NCBI GenBank assembly: GCA_965267505.1
Contig: OZ254081.1
Location: 2,852,001-2,916,000 of the forward strand
Direction: 5' to 3'
Length of the DNA: 64,000 bases
Origin: JANQHS01 sp965267505
GTDB lineage: Bacteria > Bacteroidota > Bacteroidia > Cytophagales > CCMP332
Position numbers and translations under genes: made by a program. The notes beneath the pieces were generated by a model. It saw nothing but the letters and a program-made list of their open reading frames with translations, was not told where the DNA came from and made no database searches. Positions 26,349 to 34,946 of the stretch are shown piece by piece. Position 1 is the first letter of the stretch, and each line of letters opens with the position of its first letter.

Positions 26349-27488
26349 TTAGCTCAAAGCTTGTTTTAGGTCCTCTATTAGGTCATCAACGTCTTCGATC
26401 CCAATACTTAAGCGGATTAGACTATCTGGGAGTCCTGCTTTGAGTCTTTCCTCTCTTGGAATACTTGCATGGGTCATGGTGGCAGGATGACCTGCAAGGG
26501 ATTCTACTCCACCTAAAGATTCTGCAAGGGTGAATAACTTCATTTTTTCAAGTACCGAGAAAACATGACTCTGTTCCTCATTTTTCAAAACAAAAGATAC
26601 CATTCCTCCAAATCCTCTCATTTGGCTTTTTGCTATCTCATGGCCTGGATGATCAGAGAAGCCCGGGTAAATAGTGTAGGAAACCTTGTCATGAGAATTT
26701 AAGAAATCCGCGATCTTTTGGGCATTCTTACAATGAGCTTCCATTCTTAAATGAAGGGTTTTAATTCCTCTTAATACTAGAAAGCAATCATGAGGGGATG
26801 GAACTCCTCCTGAAGAATTTTGTATGAATGCCAATTCTTCCCCCAATTCTTTGGTCTTCGACACAATTGCTCCCATTACTACATCTGAATGTCCCCCAAT
26901 GTACTTGGTAACAGAATGTACAACGAGGTCAGCTCCCAAGTCAAGAGGGGACTGAAGATAGGGGGTGGCAAAGGTATTGTCCACAACCACCATTATTCCC
27001 TTGTCTTTCACCTTATCCACGATCTTTTTGATGTCTATAACCTTCAGAAGGGGGTTGGTCGGTGTTTCGATCCAGACCATTTTGGTGTTGTCTTTCAAGT
27101 GCCCTTCAAATGAAGCATCATCCGCCAGGTCAATGAAATCGAAATCAATGCCCATGGGTTGAAAGAGTTTTGTGAAGATCCTATAGGTTCCCCCATAAAG
27201 ATCATTGGTGGAAACAACATGATCTCCTGGTTTCAAAAGCTTGGCAATTGCATCTGTTGCTGCCATTCCTGAGCTGAATGCTAATCCCATAGCTCCATTT
27301 TCTAAAGCTGCCAGATTGTTTTCCAAAGCTGTTCTGGTAGGGTTTTGCGTCCTGGAATATTCATAGCCTTTATGATCTCCCGGGGTTTTTTGGGCATAAG
27401 TGGTCGTCTGAAAAATGGGAGTCATAACAGCCCCTGTGGATGGATCAGGATGAACTCCTGAATGAATTGCCTTGGTTGCGAATTTCAT
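26349..27488 (-). CDS. metB: Cystathionine gamma-synthase/lyase-type PLP enzyme
   Basis: 379 residues of the Cys/Met metabolism PLP family. IFQTTTYAQ, EYSRTQNPT and SSGMAATDAI near the N-terminus; PLP lysine in VVHSVTKYIGGHSDVVMG (about 190-207); ESLGGVESLAGHPATMTHASI near the C-terminus. Synthase, gamma-lyase and homocysteine-forming variants cannot be separated safely by eye; gamma-synthase is the usual name for such Bacteroidota sequences. Overlaps the MscS gene stop by four bases. Confidence 0.88.
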   Translation of the reverse strand: MKFATKAIHSGVHPDPSTGAVMTPIFQTTTYAQKTPGDHKGYEYSRTQNPTRTALENNLAALENGAMGLAFSSGMAATDAIAKLLKPGDHVVSTNDLYGGTYRIFTKLFQPMGIDFDFIDLADDASFEGHLKDNTKMVWIETPTNPLLKVIDIKKIVDKVKDKGIMVVVDNTFATPYLQSPLDLGADLVVHSVTKYIGGHSDVVMGAIVSKTKELGEELAFIQNSSGGVPSPHDCFLVLRGIKTLHLRMEAHCKNAQKIADFLNSHDKVSYTIYPGFSDHPGHEIAKSQMRGFGGMVSFVLKNEEQSHVFSVLEKMKLFTLAESLGGVESLAGHPATMTHASIPREERLKAGLPDSLIRLSIGIEDVDDLIEDLKQALS

Positions 27489-29092
27489 TGTTTGTCTTCT
27501 TTGAAAAATGAATTAAGTTTTTTGTCGATCTCTTCAGGATTGGTTTCATAATCCGCAGATAATGAAGGTTTTCCAGGGAAGTTTTCTACATGCAAGGTTT
27601 GAGTTGGGAATGCAAAATTTATACCCAGCACCCTCGCGAGTTCAACGATCTTTAGCAATACCTGATGTCTGGCTTCTAATTCTTTTGACCAGGTAGGAAC
27701 ATTAAAAAATATATAAAACAAGATCTCTAATGCGGAGCTTCCCATTCCGTTAAAATGGATCTCCATCTTGTCTTTCCAGGTGTTTGGGTGCTCCATTACA
27801 ATTTTTTTCAACCCTTCTACGAAGGCTTCAATCAATTCAGGAGGCGTATCATAGGCAATGCCGATCTTAATATTCATCCTTCGATAAGCCCTGAGACCAT
27901 AATTATCTATGATCGTATCTGCGATCTTGCCGTTTGGAACATAGGTAACGGAGTTCCTAAAAGTCCTAACTCTTGTGCTCCGGAAGCCAACCTCTTCAAC
28001 CTCTCCATCAATATCTCCTGCAACGATCCAATGACCTATCTGGAAAGGCTTATCGAGGAAAATCATGACCGACCCGAAAAAGTTCTTCAAAGTGTCTTGC
28101 GCAGCAAGTGCAAAGGCCAAACCTCCTATTGATAAACCAGTAAGAAGAGGAACCACATTGATCTCTAGAGCTACAAGAACAAATACCACCCCGATTATAA
28201 CCACAAGGGTCTTTAAGACCTTAGACAGTAGGGGCACCAATTGATCGTCAAGGCTTGATTCTGTTTTTAGACTAAGCTCCTGGAAATATTCTGAGAGTAG
28301 ATCGACCAGGCGATACCCTACAATGGTTAAAAGAAGGGGCACCGAGGCGTTCATCAGGATCACCAGGATGTGATTAATGTAAACAGGAAACTGTAGGAGG
28401 GGGATAGTGGTTCTAAACAGATTTAGAACTATCAGGAAACTCAGAGGACGAGCAACCCTCAATAAAAGATCCGTAGCCTTGGCCAATACTGGTACTTTCC
28501 TTAAAGCCCTGATAAACCAATTGTTCAGCAAATAGGTGATCAACTTGTAGATCAGGAATCCCAGAGCAAAAAGGACAAATACCGCAACTATTTTCCAGAT
28601 CTCGATACCCATGAACTTGTACCGACTTTCCTCAGGGAGCCAATCTAAAAGCCGGTCTTCACCAAAGGGGAAAGTTTCCTCATAGAGGATATCGATCTTC
28701 CTTACGGTTCTCTCAGAGTATTTCCAATCTGAGCCATATTTCTTTAAATAGATACTGGGAACCTCAGGGAAGGGATGGTATTCTGCTTTCCCAGATATAG
28801 AGTCAATGAACATAGGATCTCTTGGCATTTCTTCTCCGGAAAGCCAAAGCCCCTTTCCATGGAAAACCCTGAATAGCTTCAAAGCTTTGTCTTCCAACTC
28901 CCGTTGGGAATAACCACTATTCGCTAAGGCCTTTGCCGCCTTTTTTAAGTCTCTGGGCCTGTTATCAAGATTGTCAAAATGAGTGAGTATTGTCTGGAAA
29001 GGAGAGGATAGGTCAGGATCCTGTGCAGAAACCTGGCTTATCGGCAAGCTCAGAAATAAGAAAAATATAAACCAGTGGGATTGCTTTTTCAT
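27485..29092 (-). CDS. Mechanosensitive ion channel (MscS family) with N-terminal secreted extension
   Basis: 535 residues. A signal peptide (SHWFIFFLFLSLPISQVSAQ), a periplasmic domain to about 160, four to five membrane helices from about 165 to 350, and the MscS pore/beta domain: GLSIGGLAFALAAQDTLKNFFGS, then PFQIGHWI and EEVGFRSTRVRTF. It releases solutes on hypo-osmotic shock. The periplasmic extension makes it larger than minimal MscS. Coupled on both sides by four-base overlaps. Confidence 0.93.
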   Translation of the reverse strand: MKKQSHWFIFFLFLSLPISQVSAQDPDLSSPFQTILTHFDNLDNRPRDLKKAAKALANSGYSQRELEDKALKLFRVFHGKGLWLSGEEMPRDPMFIDSISGKAEYHPFPEVPSIYLKKYGSDWKYSERTVRKIDILYEETFPFGEDRLLDWLPEESRYKFMGIEIWKIVAVFVLFALGFLIYKLITYLLNNWFIRALRKVPVLAKATDLLLRVARPLSFLIVLNLFRTTIPLLQFPVYINHILVILMNASVPLLLTIVGYRLVDLLSEYFQELSLKTESSLDDQLVPLLSKVLKTLVVIIGVVFVLVALEINVVPLLTGLSIGGLAFALAAQDTLKNFFGSVMIFLDKPFQIGHWIVAGDIDGEVEEVGFRSTRVRTFRNSVTYVPNGKIADTIIDNYGLRAYRRMNIKIGIAYDTPPELIEAFVEGLKKIVMEHPNTWKDKMEIHFNGMGSSALEILFYIFFNVPTWSKELEARHQVLLKIVELARVLGINFAFPTQTLHVENFPGKPSLSADYETNPEEIDKKLNSFFKEDKQ

Positions 29093-31860
29093 TGAGGCAA
29101 AATTACAAGAGAAGTGAATTCATCTTTCAAACCTTTATAGAGCTTTAGATGGTTTTGATCTTCAAAATAAAGGAGTGAGATCTCTTGATCTGTTGTAACG
29201 GGTGACCATGAATATTCCTGACCATTCTTATTAAAAAACTTCATTTTTGAAAGGCTTGGTTCCAGGATGCAAAAAATCTCATGGTCGCCTTCAAAATCAT
29301 AAAACTGTACCTGAGGTACCTGATCATTTAACAATTCGCATTCGAACATGAGATCAAATTCAGGAGATATGACAGACAGTTTTTTTTCTTCATGTCTGGT
29401 AATAACAAAATCTTCTCCCTGGCGACTTACAACCATTTGAAATTTCGAATTGGCCTCTTCCTTTATCAATTGCTTTTGCTGTTTCTCCTTTCCGTCAAAA
29501 GCTATGCTATGAAAGGCACCCTGGTCTGAAATCATTTCTAGTCTTGAGCTTGAAAACCCAGGTCCGTGAACCAAGAATGATGGACTTGAAAAACTACCGT
29601 TAAGCTTCACCGGAAAACCTCCGTAATGATTCCCATTACGTTTAAAAGCATGAAGGGATCCATTTTCGGTAAGAAATACCAAAATGTCCTTTCCATTGAT
29701 CCTGGTGTGGAAGGGTGAATTTGCAAGGGCCCTCCCTAAGTCTTTTTGCTTCCAGCCTTCGAGTTTTTTTCCTTCCTTATTCATTAATAGTACTCTTCCT
29801 CTCGAATCAGCAATCAGGAATCTGTAATCCCTTGTTTTTTCATAATCTATCAACTCAAAATATTCTATCTCTCTATTTCCTTCATTAAATATTTTCATGG
29901 GAAAGCCTTCAACAGACCTTCCTAATCTATCCAGGCAGTGGATGGTATTGGAGGTGATCAATAGGTATTGAAGCTTTCCATTTTTGAAGTAATCAATTTG
30001 GATGGGGTCACAGATTATTGGTGATTTTATGAGCTCTGAATTCCATAAGACCTTTCCGCTTATGGAAATAAGAGAAATGCTATGGTCTTCCAATTGAACC
30101 ATGGTTTCCAGTCCTTTCTCTTTATGGCTCTTTACAAGTTTTGGTTTTCTGGAAATCACTTCTGGAAGTGTGGATTTAAAACTCCTTTCAGGTTTTTTAA
30201 ATCCTGGATCTTCAAGTGAATAGGGCGTGTGTGTTAGGGTAAGATTAGAATAAAACCTCTGGTCAAGGTATTTCCACTGGGCAGCGATGAGCTCAAATTT
30301 TTTGAATTCTTTTTGATTTTTCTGAAAGATCTTCGCCCAAAAGGGTTGAAGTTTTGGAAGGATGCTTTTATAAAGTCTGGGCGTATTGAAGATGGCAGTT
30401 ACGTTGGCTTGTTGGATCGCATTTTCAAAGAACAGATTCATTTTTACAGATTTCCCCCAATTGCTTTCATCCTCAAGGGAATTTAGAACCGATCGGATCC
30501 CTGCCAAGCGATTTGAAACGATCAATGTCGAATCCTGGTAGGTATAGAATGATCTGTCGAAGCCGGTGAAAAATGCACCAAAAAGCTTTGAAGGAAAGTT
30601 TTCAATGGGGATTTCACTGATGTTGTAATCTTTATAGTACTCATCAATGATTACGGAAGTATCCACCTTTGATTTTTCACGAATCTTTTGAAAATATTGT
30701 TCAAGTCCCTGTTGGTCTTGAATACCAGCAAGAAATAGCAGAGGTTGTTCCCTGGAATGGTGCTTTTCCAATACCCCTAATGAAACGTTTCCGGTTAGGA
30801 ATTTGAAAAACGGTTCAAGAAAAATCCCTTGGTCTTGTCCTACCTCATACCATTTTTTTAAGATCGAATCTTGTCCGCTTGATTTAAGATATTTTTTGTG
30901 TTTTTCAAGAAACAGCAACCCATCCTTAAATCCATATTCGTACATGGCTGCCGTATTGTTTGGTGCCATATAAGAAAGCCACACATCCTGTGGAGATTCC
31001 TCCCAAAACAGATTCAAGAAATATGGGTCAGTCTTTTCAATTAATCCTACCCCAGAAAGATTGATCTGATCCTCTTCCCACCTTAGGTCTGCAAAGGTCG
31101 GCCCAGAAAAAACCGCGGATTGTTCTATCGGAAGAGAAGAATTTTCAAGGAAAAGAGTAGAAAGAACTTTTGGAAGCTGTTCAGCATTGACGAATATATC
31201 TCCCTGGTCACTCTTGATTCGGGCCAGGTCGAGGTAATCACTATAGATCTGAAAAAGGGAGGGATGCTCTTCCTCCTTTGCCGTCCTTACAACATCCTCA
31301 ATGAGAAAGCCGAAATAACTTCCTACTAGAAAATCATCCATCATGATCAGGGAGAATGGTTCTTCCGAACCGAAACTTATATCGATGACCTGTGAGCCGC
31401 TGTATGTGCGGGATTTCACCAAAACCCCTGGTTTTGGGTCTAGGTTGCTTACCACCCGCTTGAACAAGGATCGGTCCTCTTCGCCATTCAATGGCATGTA
31501 GAAGATGAAACCGAACTCATTTTTGGAGATCAAATGCATTGAAATGCTAAGCGGTCTGCTTTGGATCAGGTCGTAAACGGATTGTCTAAGCCCATTCAAA
31601 GTGTCCACATAATCCAACCTGTCTTGTAGTTCCTGGAACACTTCAGAACCAGAAACGCTTTTCCACATTTGAGTTTGATTGAGATCCGTTGCTACCCTGT
31701 AAGGCTGTTTGGTTTCGTATACCAGAACTGCCTCTTTTGGAATGAGGTCCGATAATTCCATCGACCCTTGTTGCCTATCAGAGAAGTAGAAATAGGCTGT
31801 CACTCCTGCACCCAGTACTAAAAAAATAAGGAGGACATAGGTCCAGGTTTTATTTGCCAT
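29089..31860 (-). CDS. Large membrane-anchored DUF3352-like protein with C-terminal propeller-like region
   Basis: 923 residues. One N-terminal membrane helix (TYVLLIFLVLGAGVTAYFYF) places the rest outside the cytoplasm. The N-terminal two thirds begin LIPKEAVLVYETKQPYR, as in DUF3352 proteins. From about 590 on there are repeats of beta strands (GKVLWNSELIKSP, LITSNTIHCLDRLGRSVEGFP, VLLMNKEGKKLEGWK, HAFKRNGNHYGGFPVKL), suggesting a PQQ-like propeller. Role unknown. First gene of the minus-strand operon reaching to recQ. Confidence 0.75.
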   Translation of the reverse strand: MANKTWTYVLLIFLVLGAGVTAYFYFSDRQQGSMELSDLIPKEAVLVYETKQPYRVATDLNQTQMWKSVSGSEVFQELQDRLDYVDTLNGLRQSVYDLIQSRPLSISMHLISKNEFGFIFYMPLNGEEDRSLFKRVVSNLDPKPGVLVKSRTYSGSQVIDISFGSEEPFSLIMMDDFLVGSYFGFLIEDVVRTAKEEEHPSLFQIYSDYLDLARIKSDQGDIFVNAEQLPKVLSTLFLENSSLPIEQSAVFSGPTFADLRWEEDQINLSGVGLIEKTDPYFLNLFWEESPQDVWLSYMAPNNTAAMYEYGFKDGLLFLEKHKKYLKSSGQDSILKKWYEVGQDQGIFLEPFFKFLTGNVSLGVLEKHHSREQPLLFLAGIQDQQGLEQYFQKIREKSKVDTSVIIDEYYKDYNISEIPIENFPSKLFGAFFTGFDRSFYTYQDSTLIVSNRLAGIRSVLNSLEDESNWGKSVKMNLFFENAIQQANVTAIFNTPRLYKSILPKLQPFWAKIFQKNQKEFKKFELIAAQWKYLDQRFYSNLTLTHTPYSLEDPGFKKPERSFKSTLPEVISRKPKLVKSHKEKGLETMVQLEDHSISLISISGKVLWNSELIKSPIICDPIQIDYFKNGKLQYLLITSNTIHCLDRLGRSVEGFPMKIFNEGNREIEYFELIDYEKTRDYRFLIADSRGRVLLMNKEGKKLEGWKQKDLGRALANSPFHTRINGKDILVFLTENGSLHAFKRNGNHYGGFPVKLNGSFSSPSFLVHGPGFSSSRLEMISDQGAFHSIAFDGKEKQQKQLIKEEANSKFQMVVSRQGEDFVITRHEEKKLSVISPEFDLMFECELLNDQVPQVQFYDFEGDHEIFCILEPSLSKMKFFNKNGQEYSWSPVTTDQEISLLYFEDQNHLKLYKGLKDEFTSLVILPQ

Positions 31861-31912
31861 TTATGGGTTTCGATTAAAGCGAAAAGTAAATCCCTTAGGC
31901 AGGCAAAATTAT

Positions 31913-31920
31913 TAAGTTTG
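31913..31920 (+). promoter_or_regulatory. Possible -7 element before dtd
   Basis: TAAGTTTG fits TAnnTTTG and lies 18 bases before the dtd ATG. No TTTG at the right distance upstream, so the assignment is tentative. Confidence 0.3.
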
Positions 31921-31938
31921 AGTCCATTGAAAAATATA

Positions 31939-32391
31939 ATGAGGGCAGTTATTCAAAGAGTTTCTGAGGGAAGTGTAAGTATCGACGAAAAGGTAAAATC
32001 AAGAATAGATCATGGCTTTGTGGTTCTGTTAGGGGTAGGCCATGAAGATTCAAAAGAAGATGCGGATTGGTTGCTCAATAAGATCTTGAATTTGAGGGTG
32101 TTTGCGGATAAGGACGGAAAGATGAACAAGTCCTTGAGCGAGGTGAATGGAGGTCTCTTGGTGATCTCTCAATTCACTCTTTTTGCATCAACTAAAAAGG
32201 GAAACAGACCTTCATTTATTGGAGCTGGTAAGCCCGAACAATCAAAACTGCTTTATGAGTATTTTATAAGTGAAGGGGAAAAGAAACTAGGTAAGGAGGT
32301 TGGCAGTGGAGAATTTGGAGCCATGATGGATATTTCCCTTATAAATTCAGGACCTGTTACCATAAATATCGATACTAAGAATAAAGAATAA
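31939..32391 (+). CDS. dtd: D-aminoacyl-tRNA deacylase
   Basis: 150 residues from the ATG at 31939, giving the canonical start MRAVIQRVSEGSV. The two family motifs are present: SQFTLFA (about 78-84) and the cis-Pro motif NSGPVTI near the end. It hydrolyses D-amino acids and glycine mischarged on tRNA. The next gene starts in its stop codon (TAATG). Confidence 0.96.
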   Translation: MRAVIQRVSEGSVSIDEKVKSRIDHGFVVLLGVGHEDSKEDADWLLNKILNLRVFADKDGKMNKSLSEVNGGLLVISQFTLFASTKKGNRPSFIGAGKPEQSKLLYEYFISEGEKKLGKEVGSGEFGAMMDISLINSGPVTINIDTKNKE

Positions 32392-32711
32392 TGGAGATCA
32401 AAACAGCCCAGGAAATGGTTGATCAATGGATCAAAACCTATGGAGTCAGATACTTCGATGAAATGACAAACCTGGCCATCCTGAATGAAGAGGTAGGGGA
32501 GCTTTCAAGGATATTCTCAAGAAAGTTTGGTGAGCAATCCTTTAAGGAGGGGGAGAGCCAGGATCATGGGGAGGAAATGGCGGATGTGTTGTTTGTCCTT
32601 ATTTGTCTAGCGAATCAAACCGGGATTGATCTGACAGAGGAGCTCAAAAAAAATCTCAAAAAGAAAACATTAAGAGATTCGGAACGGCATAAAAACAATC
32701 CGAAACTTTGA
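32391..32711 (+). CDS. MazG-like nucleotide pyrophosphohydrolase
   Basis: 106 residues, single MazG domain. The metal-binding acids are in ILNEEVGELSR (about 29-39) and HGEEMADVLFVLICLANQ (the EXXD helix). It cleaves a (deoxy)nucleoside triphosphate, probably as house-cleaning. Shares one base with the dtd stop. Ends flush against the convergent hydroxylase gene. Confidence 0.9.
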   Translation: MEIKTAQEMVDQWIKTYGVRYFDEMTNLAILNEEVGELSRIFSRKFGEQSFKEGESQDHGEEMADVLFVLICLANQTGIDLTEELKKNLKKKTLRDSERHKNNPKL

Positions 32712-33593
32712 TCAGAAACCGATTCTTTCTTTCTGAAAGCCAAATTTGATCTGTCCCCAAAAGCCTTTTGGGAACTCTTCTACATTCTCAAACCCTAGTT
32801 CAATATTTGGATCCTCTTTAGGAAGATAACTTGTGCCAAAAAGGTAATCCCACAAGCTTAGGCTAATTCCAAAATTAACCCCGGGCATTTGTCCTTTGGG
32901 AAGTTCTCTTGAGTGGTGCCAAAGGTGCATAACGGGATTATTGATCAAATACCTAAGCGGACCCCAGGTTAGCCTAATATTAGCATGGTTCAAATGCCCT
33001 ATCGAAATGGCTATAAAGTGCACGACAAAAGCCTGGGAGGGCTCGAAGCCTCCGATCAACATAACCACTAGTGTTTTTAAAGGTTTATAAAGGATGTTTT
33101 CCATCCAATGGTATCGAAGGTGGGCCGCAAATCCCATTTCAATAACGGAATGATGAACCTGGTGAAATCGCCAAAATGCAGGTACCCTATGAAGTAAAAC
33201 ATGGGTTCCCCATTGAACCAAATCTGATAGGATAAAAAAGATCAAAAGCTGAGCCCATGAAGGAAGGCTGCTTAGGTCAAGAAGAGCAATTGAACTCATG
33301 CCTATACCAATACCTGAAAAGAACAGCTCCAGAACCCCGTAAAACCCACTTATCGCGATGGAAAAGAGGAAGAAATTAAAGAACATATAGAAGCCATCAA
33401 GCCAGAAATCCTTTCTGATGATCCGTTGGTTCTTTCTCCAGGGGAATAGAATTTCTAAGCACCAAACCAGGAGAGAGATCAGAATCAGACCATAGAAATA
33501 GTTTTGATACCAGGGAACCTGAAAGATCACTAGTTTCCATACCCAGTTTGCAGTTCCTTGAAGTGCTCCAATAAATTCAGTCCAATATTGCAT
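32712..33593 (-). CDS. Sterol desaturase/fatty acid hydroxylase superfamily membrane protein
   Basis: 293 residues, four to five membrane helices. The di-iron histidine boxes are HVLLH (HX3H, about 131-135), FHQVHHS and a later LWHHSRELP. It uses O2 to hydroxylate or desaturate a lipid chain in the membrane. It is eight bases downstream of the rhodanese lipoprotein gene, so it belongs to the same transcript as the sulfite dehydrogenase genes. The lipid substrate is unknown. Confidence 0.9.
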   Translation of the reverse strand: MQYWTEFIGALQGTANWVWKLVIFQVPWYQNYFYGLILISLLVWCLEILFPWRKNQRIIRKDFWLDGFYMFFNFFLFSIAISGFYGVLELFFSGIGIGMSSIALLDLSSLPSWAQLLIFFILSDLVQWGTHVLLHRVPAFWRFHQVHHSVIEMGFAAHLRYHWMENILYKPLKTLVVMLIGGFEPSQAFVVHFIAISIGHLNHANIRLTWGPLRYLINNPVMHLWHHSRELPKGQMPGVNFGISLSLWDYLFGTSYLPKEDPNIELGFENVEEFPKGFWGQIKFGFQKERIGF

Positions 33594-33601
33594 CGAGGAT
33601 C

Positions 33602-34501
33602 TTATTCAATCTGATCGCTTGCAAGAGTTGACCACTCTCTCCATGAGCCATCATAATTATAAACCTCTAGGTAATTTAAAAGTTCAGTCAACACAAAGGT
33701 GGTAAGTGAGGATCGCACGGCGGTATGACAATACACCACAATCTTGTTTTCAGGCCCTGCATTTACTGATCCATACAATTCTTCGAGCTCCTTTTTTGAT
33801 TTGAAACCGAGTAGCTCTTCCTTTTCATTGATATTGTAGTTTTCTATGTAATCGACGTTTATACTTCCAGGTATTCGGCCACCTTTTTGAGCTCCATCTT
33901 TGACCATTTCGCCTAAATATTCTGCCTCACAGCGCGCATCCAGGATCAAGTATTCATTCTTTTCCATTGCAATTTGAATCTCTTCAAGATTGATGGTCCT
34001 GAATGCCTTGAAGCTGAAATTGTCAGATCGAGCCGCTAGGGGTTCGGCTCTTCCTTTTGCCAGGGCATAACCCTTATACCTCCAGGGTATTATACCTCCA
34101 TCTAGGATGCTGATCTTCTCGAAGTCATAATTTTTCAAAACCCACCATACCCTTGCTGCCTCTACACCTCCTTGCTCATCATAAATGACCAGGTTTTTTC
34201 TGGGATCTATTCCTAATTGATTGATTTTCAATTTGAATTCTTTCTCCCTGATAAGCATTCCGTATACAGAGTGTTCTTGGTCAATTAGATCCTCCCAATC
34301 CAAATTAATTGCTCCTGGAATATGTCCGTTTTCAAAACTTTCTTTATCTCTTGCATCTAACAGGATAAGATTTTCCTCATCTATTATTGAATGGAGCTTT
34401 TCAATTTTTATTACAGGGTCCAAAGAGCTCTTTTCTTTAGTACATGCATTAAGAAAGAAAGCAATTCCTGAAAGGAAAACCAATAGCTTATTCCAGTTCA
34501 T
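33602..34501 (-). CDS. Two-domain rhodanese (sulfurtransferase) lipoprotein
   Basis: 299 residues from the ATG at 34501, chosen because it gives a lipoprotein signal (NKLLVFLSGIAFFLNAC); the frame is open further up but inside the cytochrome gene. The first rhodanese domain (LILLDARDKESFENGHIPGA) has no catalytic Cys (its loop reads YDEQGGVEA). The second has the active Cys in VVYCHTAVRSS. This is the thiosulfate:cyanide or 3-mercaptopyruvate sulfurtransferase layout, here exported and membrane-tethered. It overlaps the cytochrome gene by 14 bases. Confidence 0.88.
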   Translation of the reverse strand: MNWNKLLVFLSGIAFFLNACTKEKSSLDPVIKIEKLHSIIDEENLILLDARDKESFENGHIPGAINLDWEDLIDQEHSVYGMLIREKEFKLKINQLGIDPRKNLVIYDEQGGVEAARVWWVLKNYDFEKISILDGGIIPWRYKGYALAKGRAEPLAARSDNFSFKAFRTINLEEIQIAMEKNEYLILDARCEAEYLGEMVKDGAQKGGRIPGSINVDYIENYNINEKEELLGFKSKKELEELYGSVNAGPENKIVVYCHTAVRSSLTTFVLTELLNYLEVYNYDGSWREWSTLASDQIE

Positions 34502-34946
34502 ACCACTCTTCAATTTCAAGGTTTTTCCTTCTCCCGACTTGTTCTGGGCCATAGCAGGATTCCAGGTACTCCAGGATAGGGCCTTCATTTTCTCCAAGAT
34601 CCCACAACCCCTGGGTTTCTTGCATCCAGTCGATCATCGAGGCCCAACCTTCCTTACTAGCTCTATTCTGCGCGATCAATTTGCCTGAATGACATTTGGT
34701 ACAATTAGCTTTTACAAGTTCAAGGTTTTTCGCAACTATCAATCCGGTTTCTGGATCTAGTGTTCCTTCCAAATCAACTCCCGAATGGAGATCTTTAACG
34801 TCGTTGAGGCTGCTTTTCCAATGTGGCTCACCGAATTTCAAGATGTAAATGATCAGGCTAAAAAGGATAAGACAAGTAAATGCCAGAACACTCAGAAGAG
34901 AAGTGAATAGTGAAAGAGTCCTTCTGAGTTCTTCTCTTTGACTCAT
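34488..34946 (-). CDS. Membrane-anchored monoheme cytochrome c (SorB-like)
   Basis: 152 residues. An N-terminal membrane helix (SLLSVLAFTCLILFSLIIYILKFG) and one heme c motif, CTKCH at residues 82-86, with a Met-containing stretch WASMIDWMQETQGLW that can supply the distal ligand. It overlaps the molybdenum sulfite dehydrogenase gene by ATGA, so it is very likely the electron-accepting subunit of that enzyme in the periplasm. Confidence 0.87.
   Translation of the reverse strand: MSQREELRRTLSLFTSLLSVLAFTCLILFSLIIYILKFGEPHWKSSLNDVKDLHSGVDLEGTLDPETGLIVAKNLELVKANCTKCHSGKLIAQNRASKEGWASMIDWMQETQGLWDLGENEGPILEYLESCYGPEQVGRRKNLEIEEWYELE

Noticed and set aside
34502..34597. Longer start for the rhodanese lipoprotein
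   Set aside because: The extra residues lie in the cytochrome gene and would destroy the lipoprotein signal that begins at 34501.
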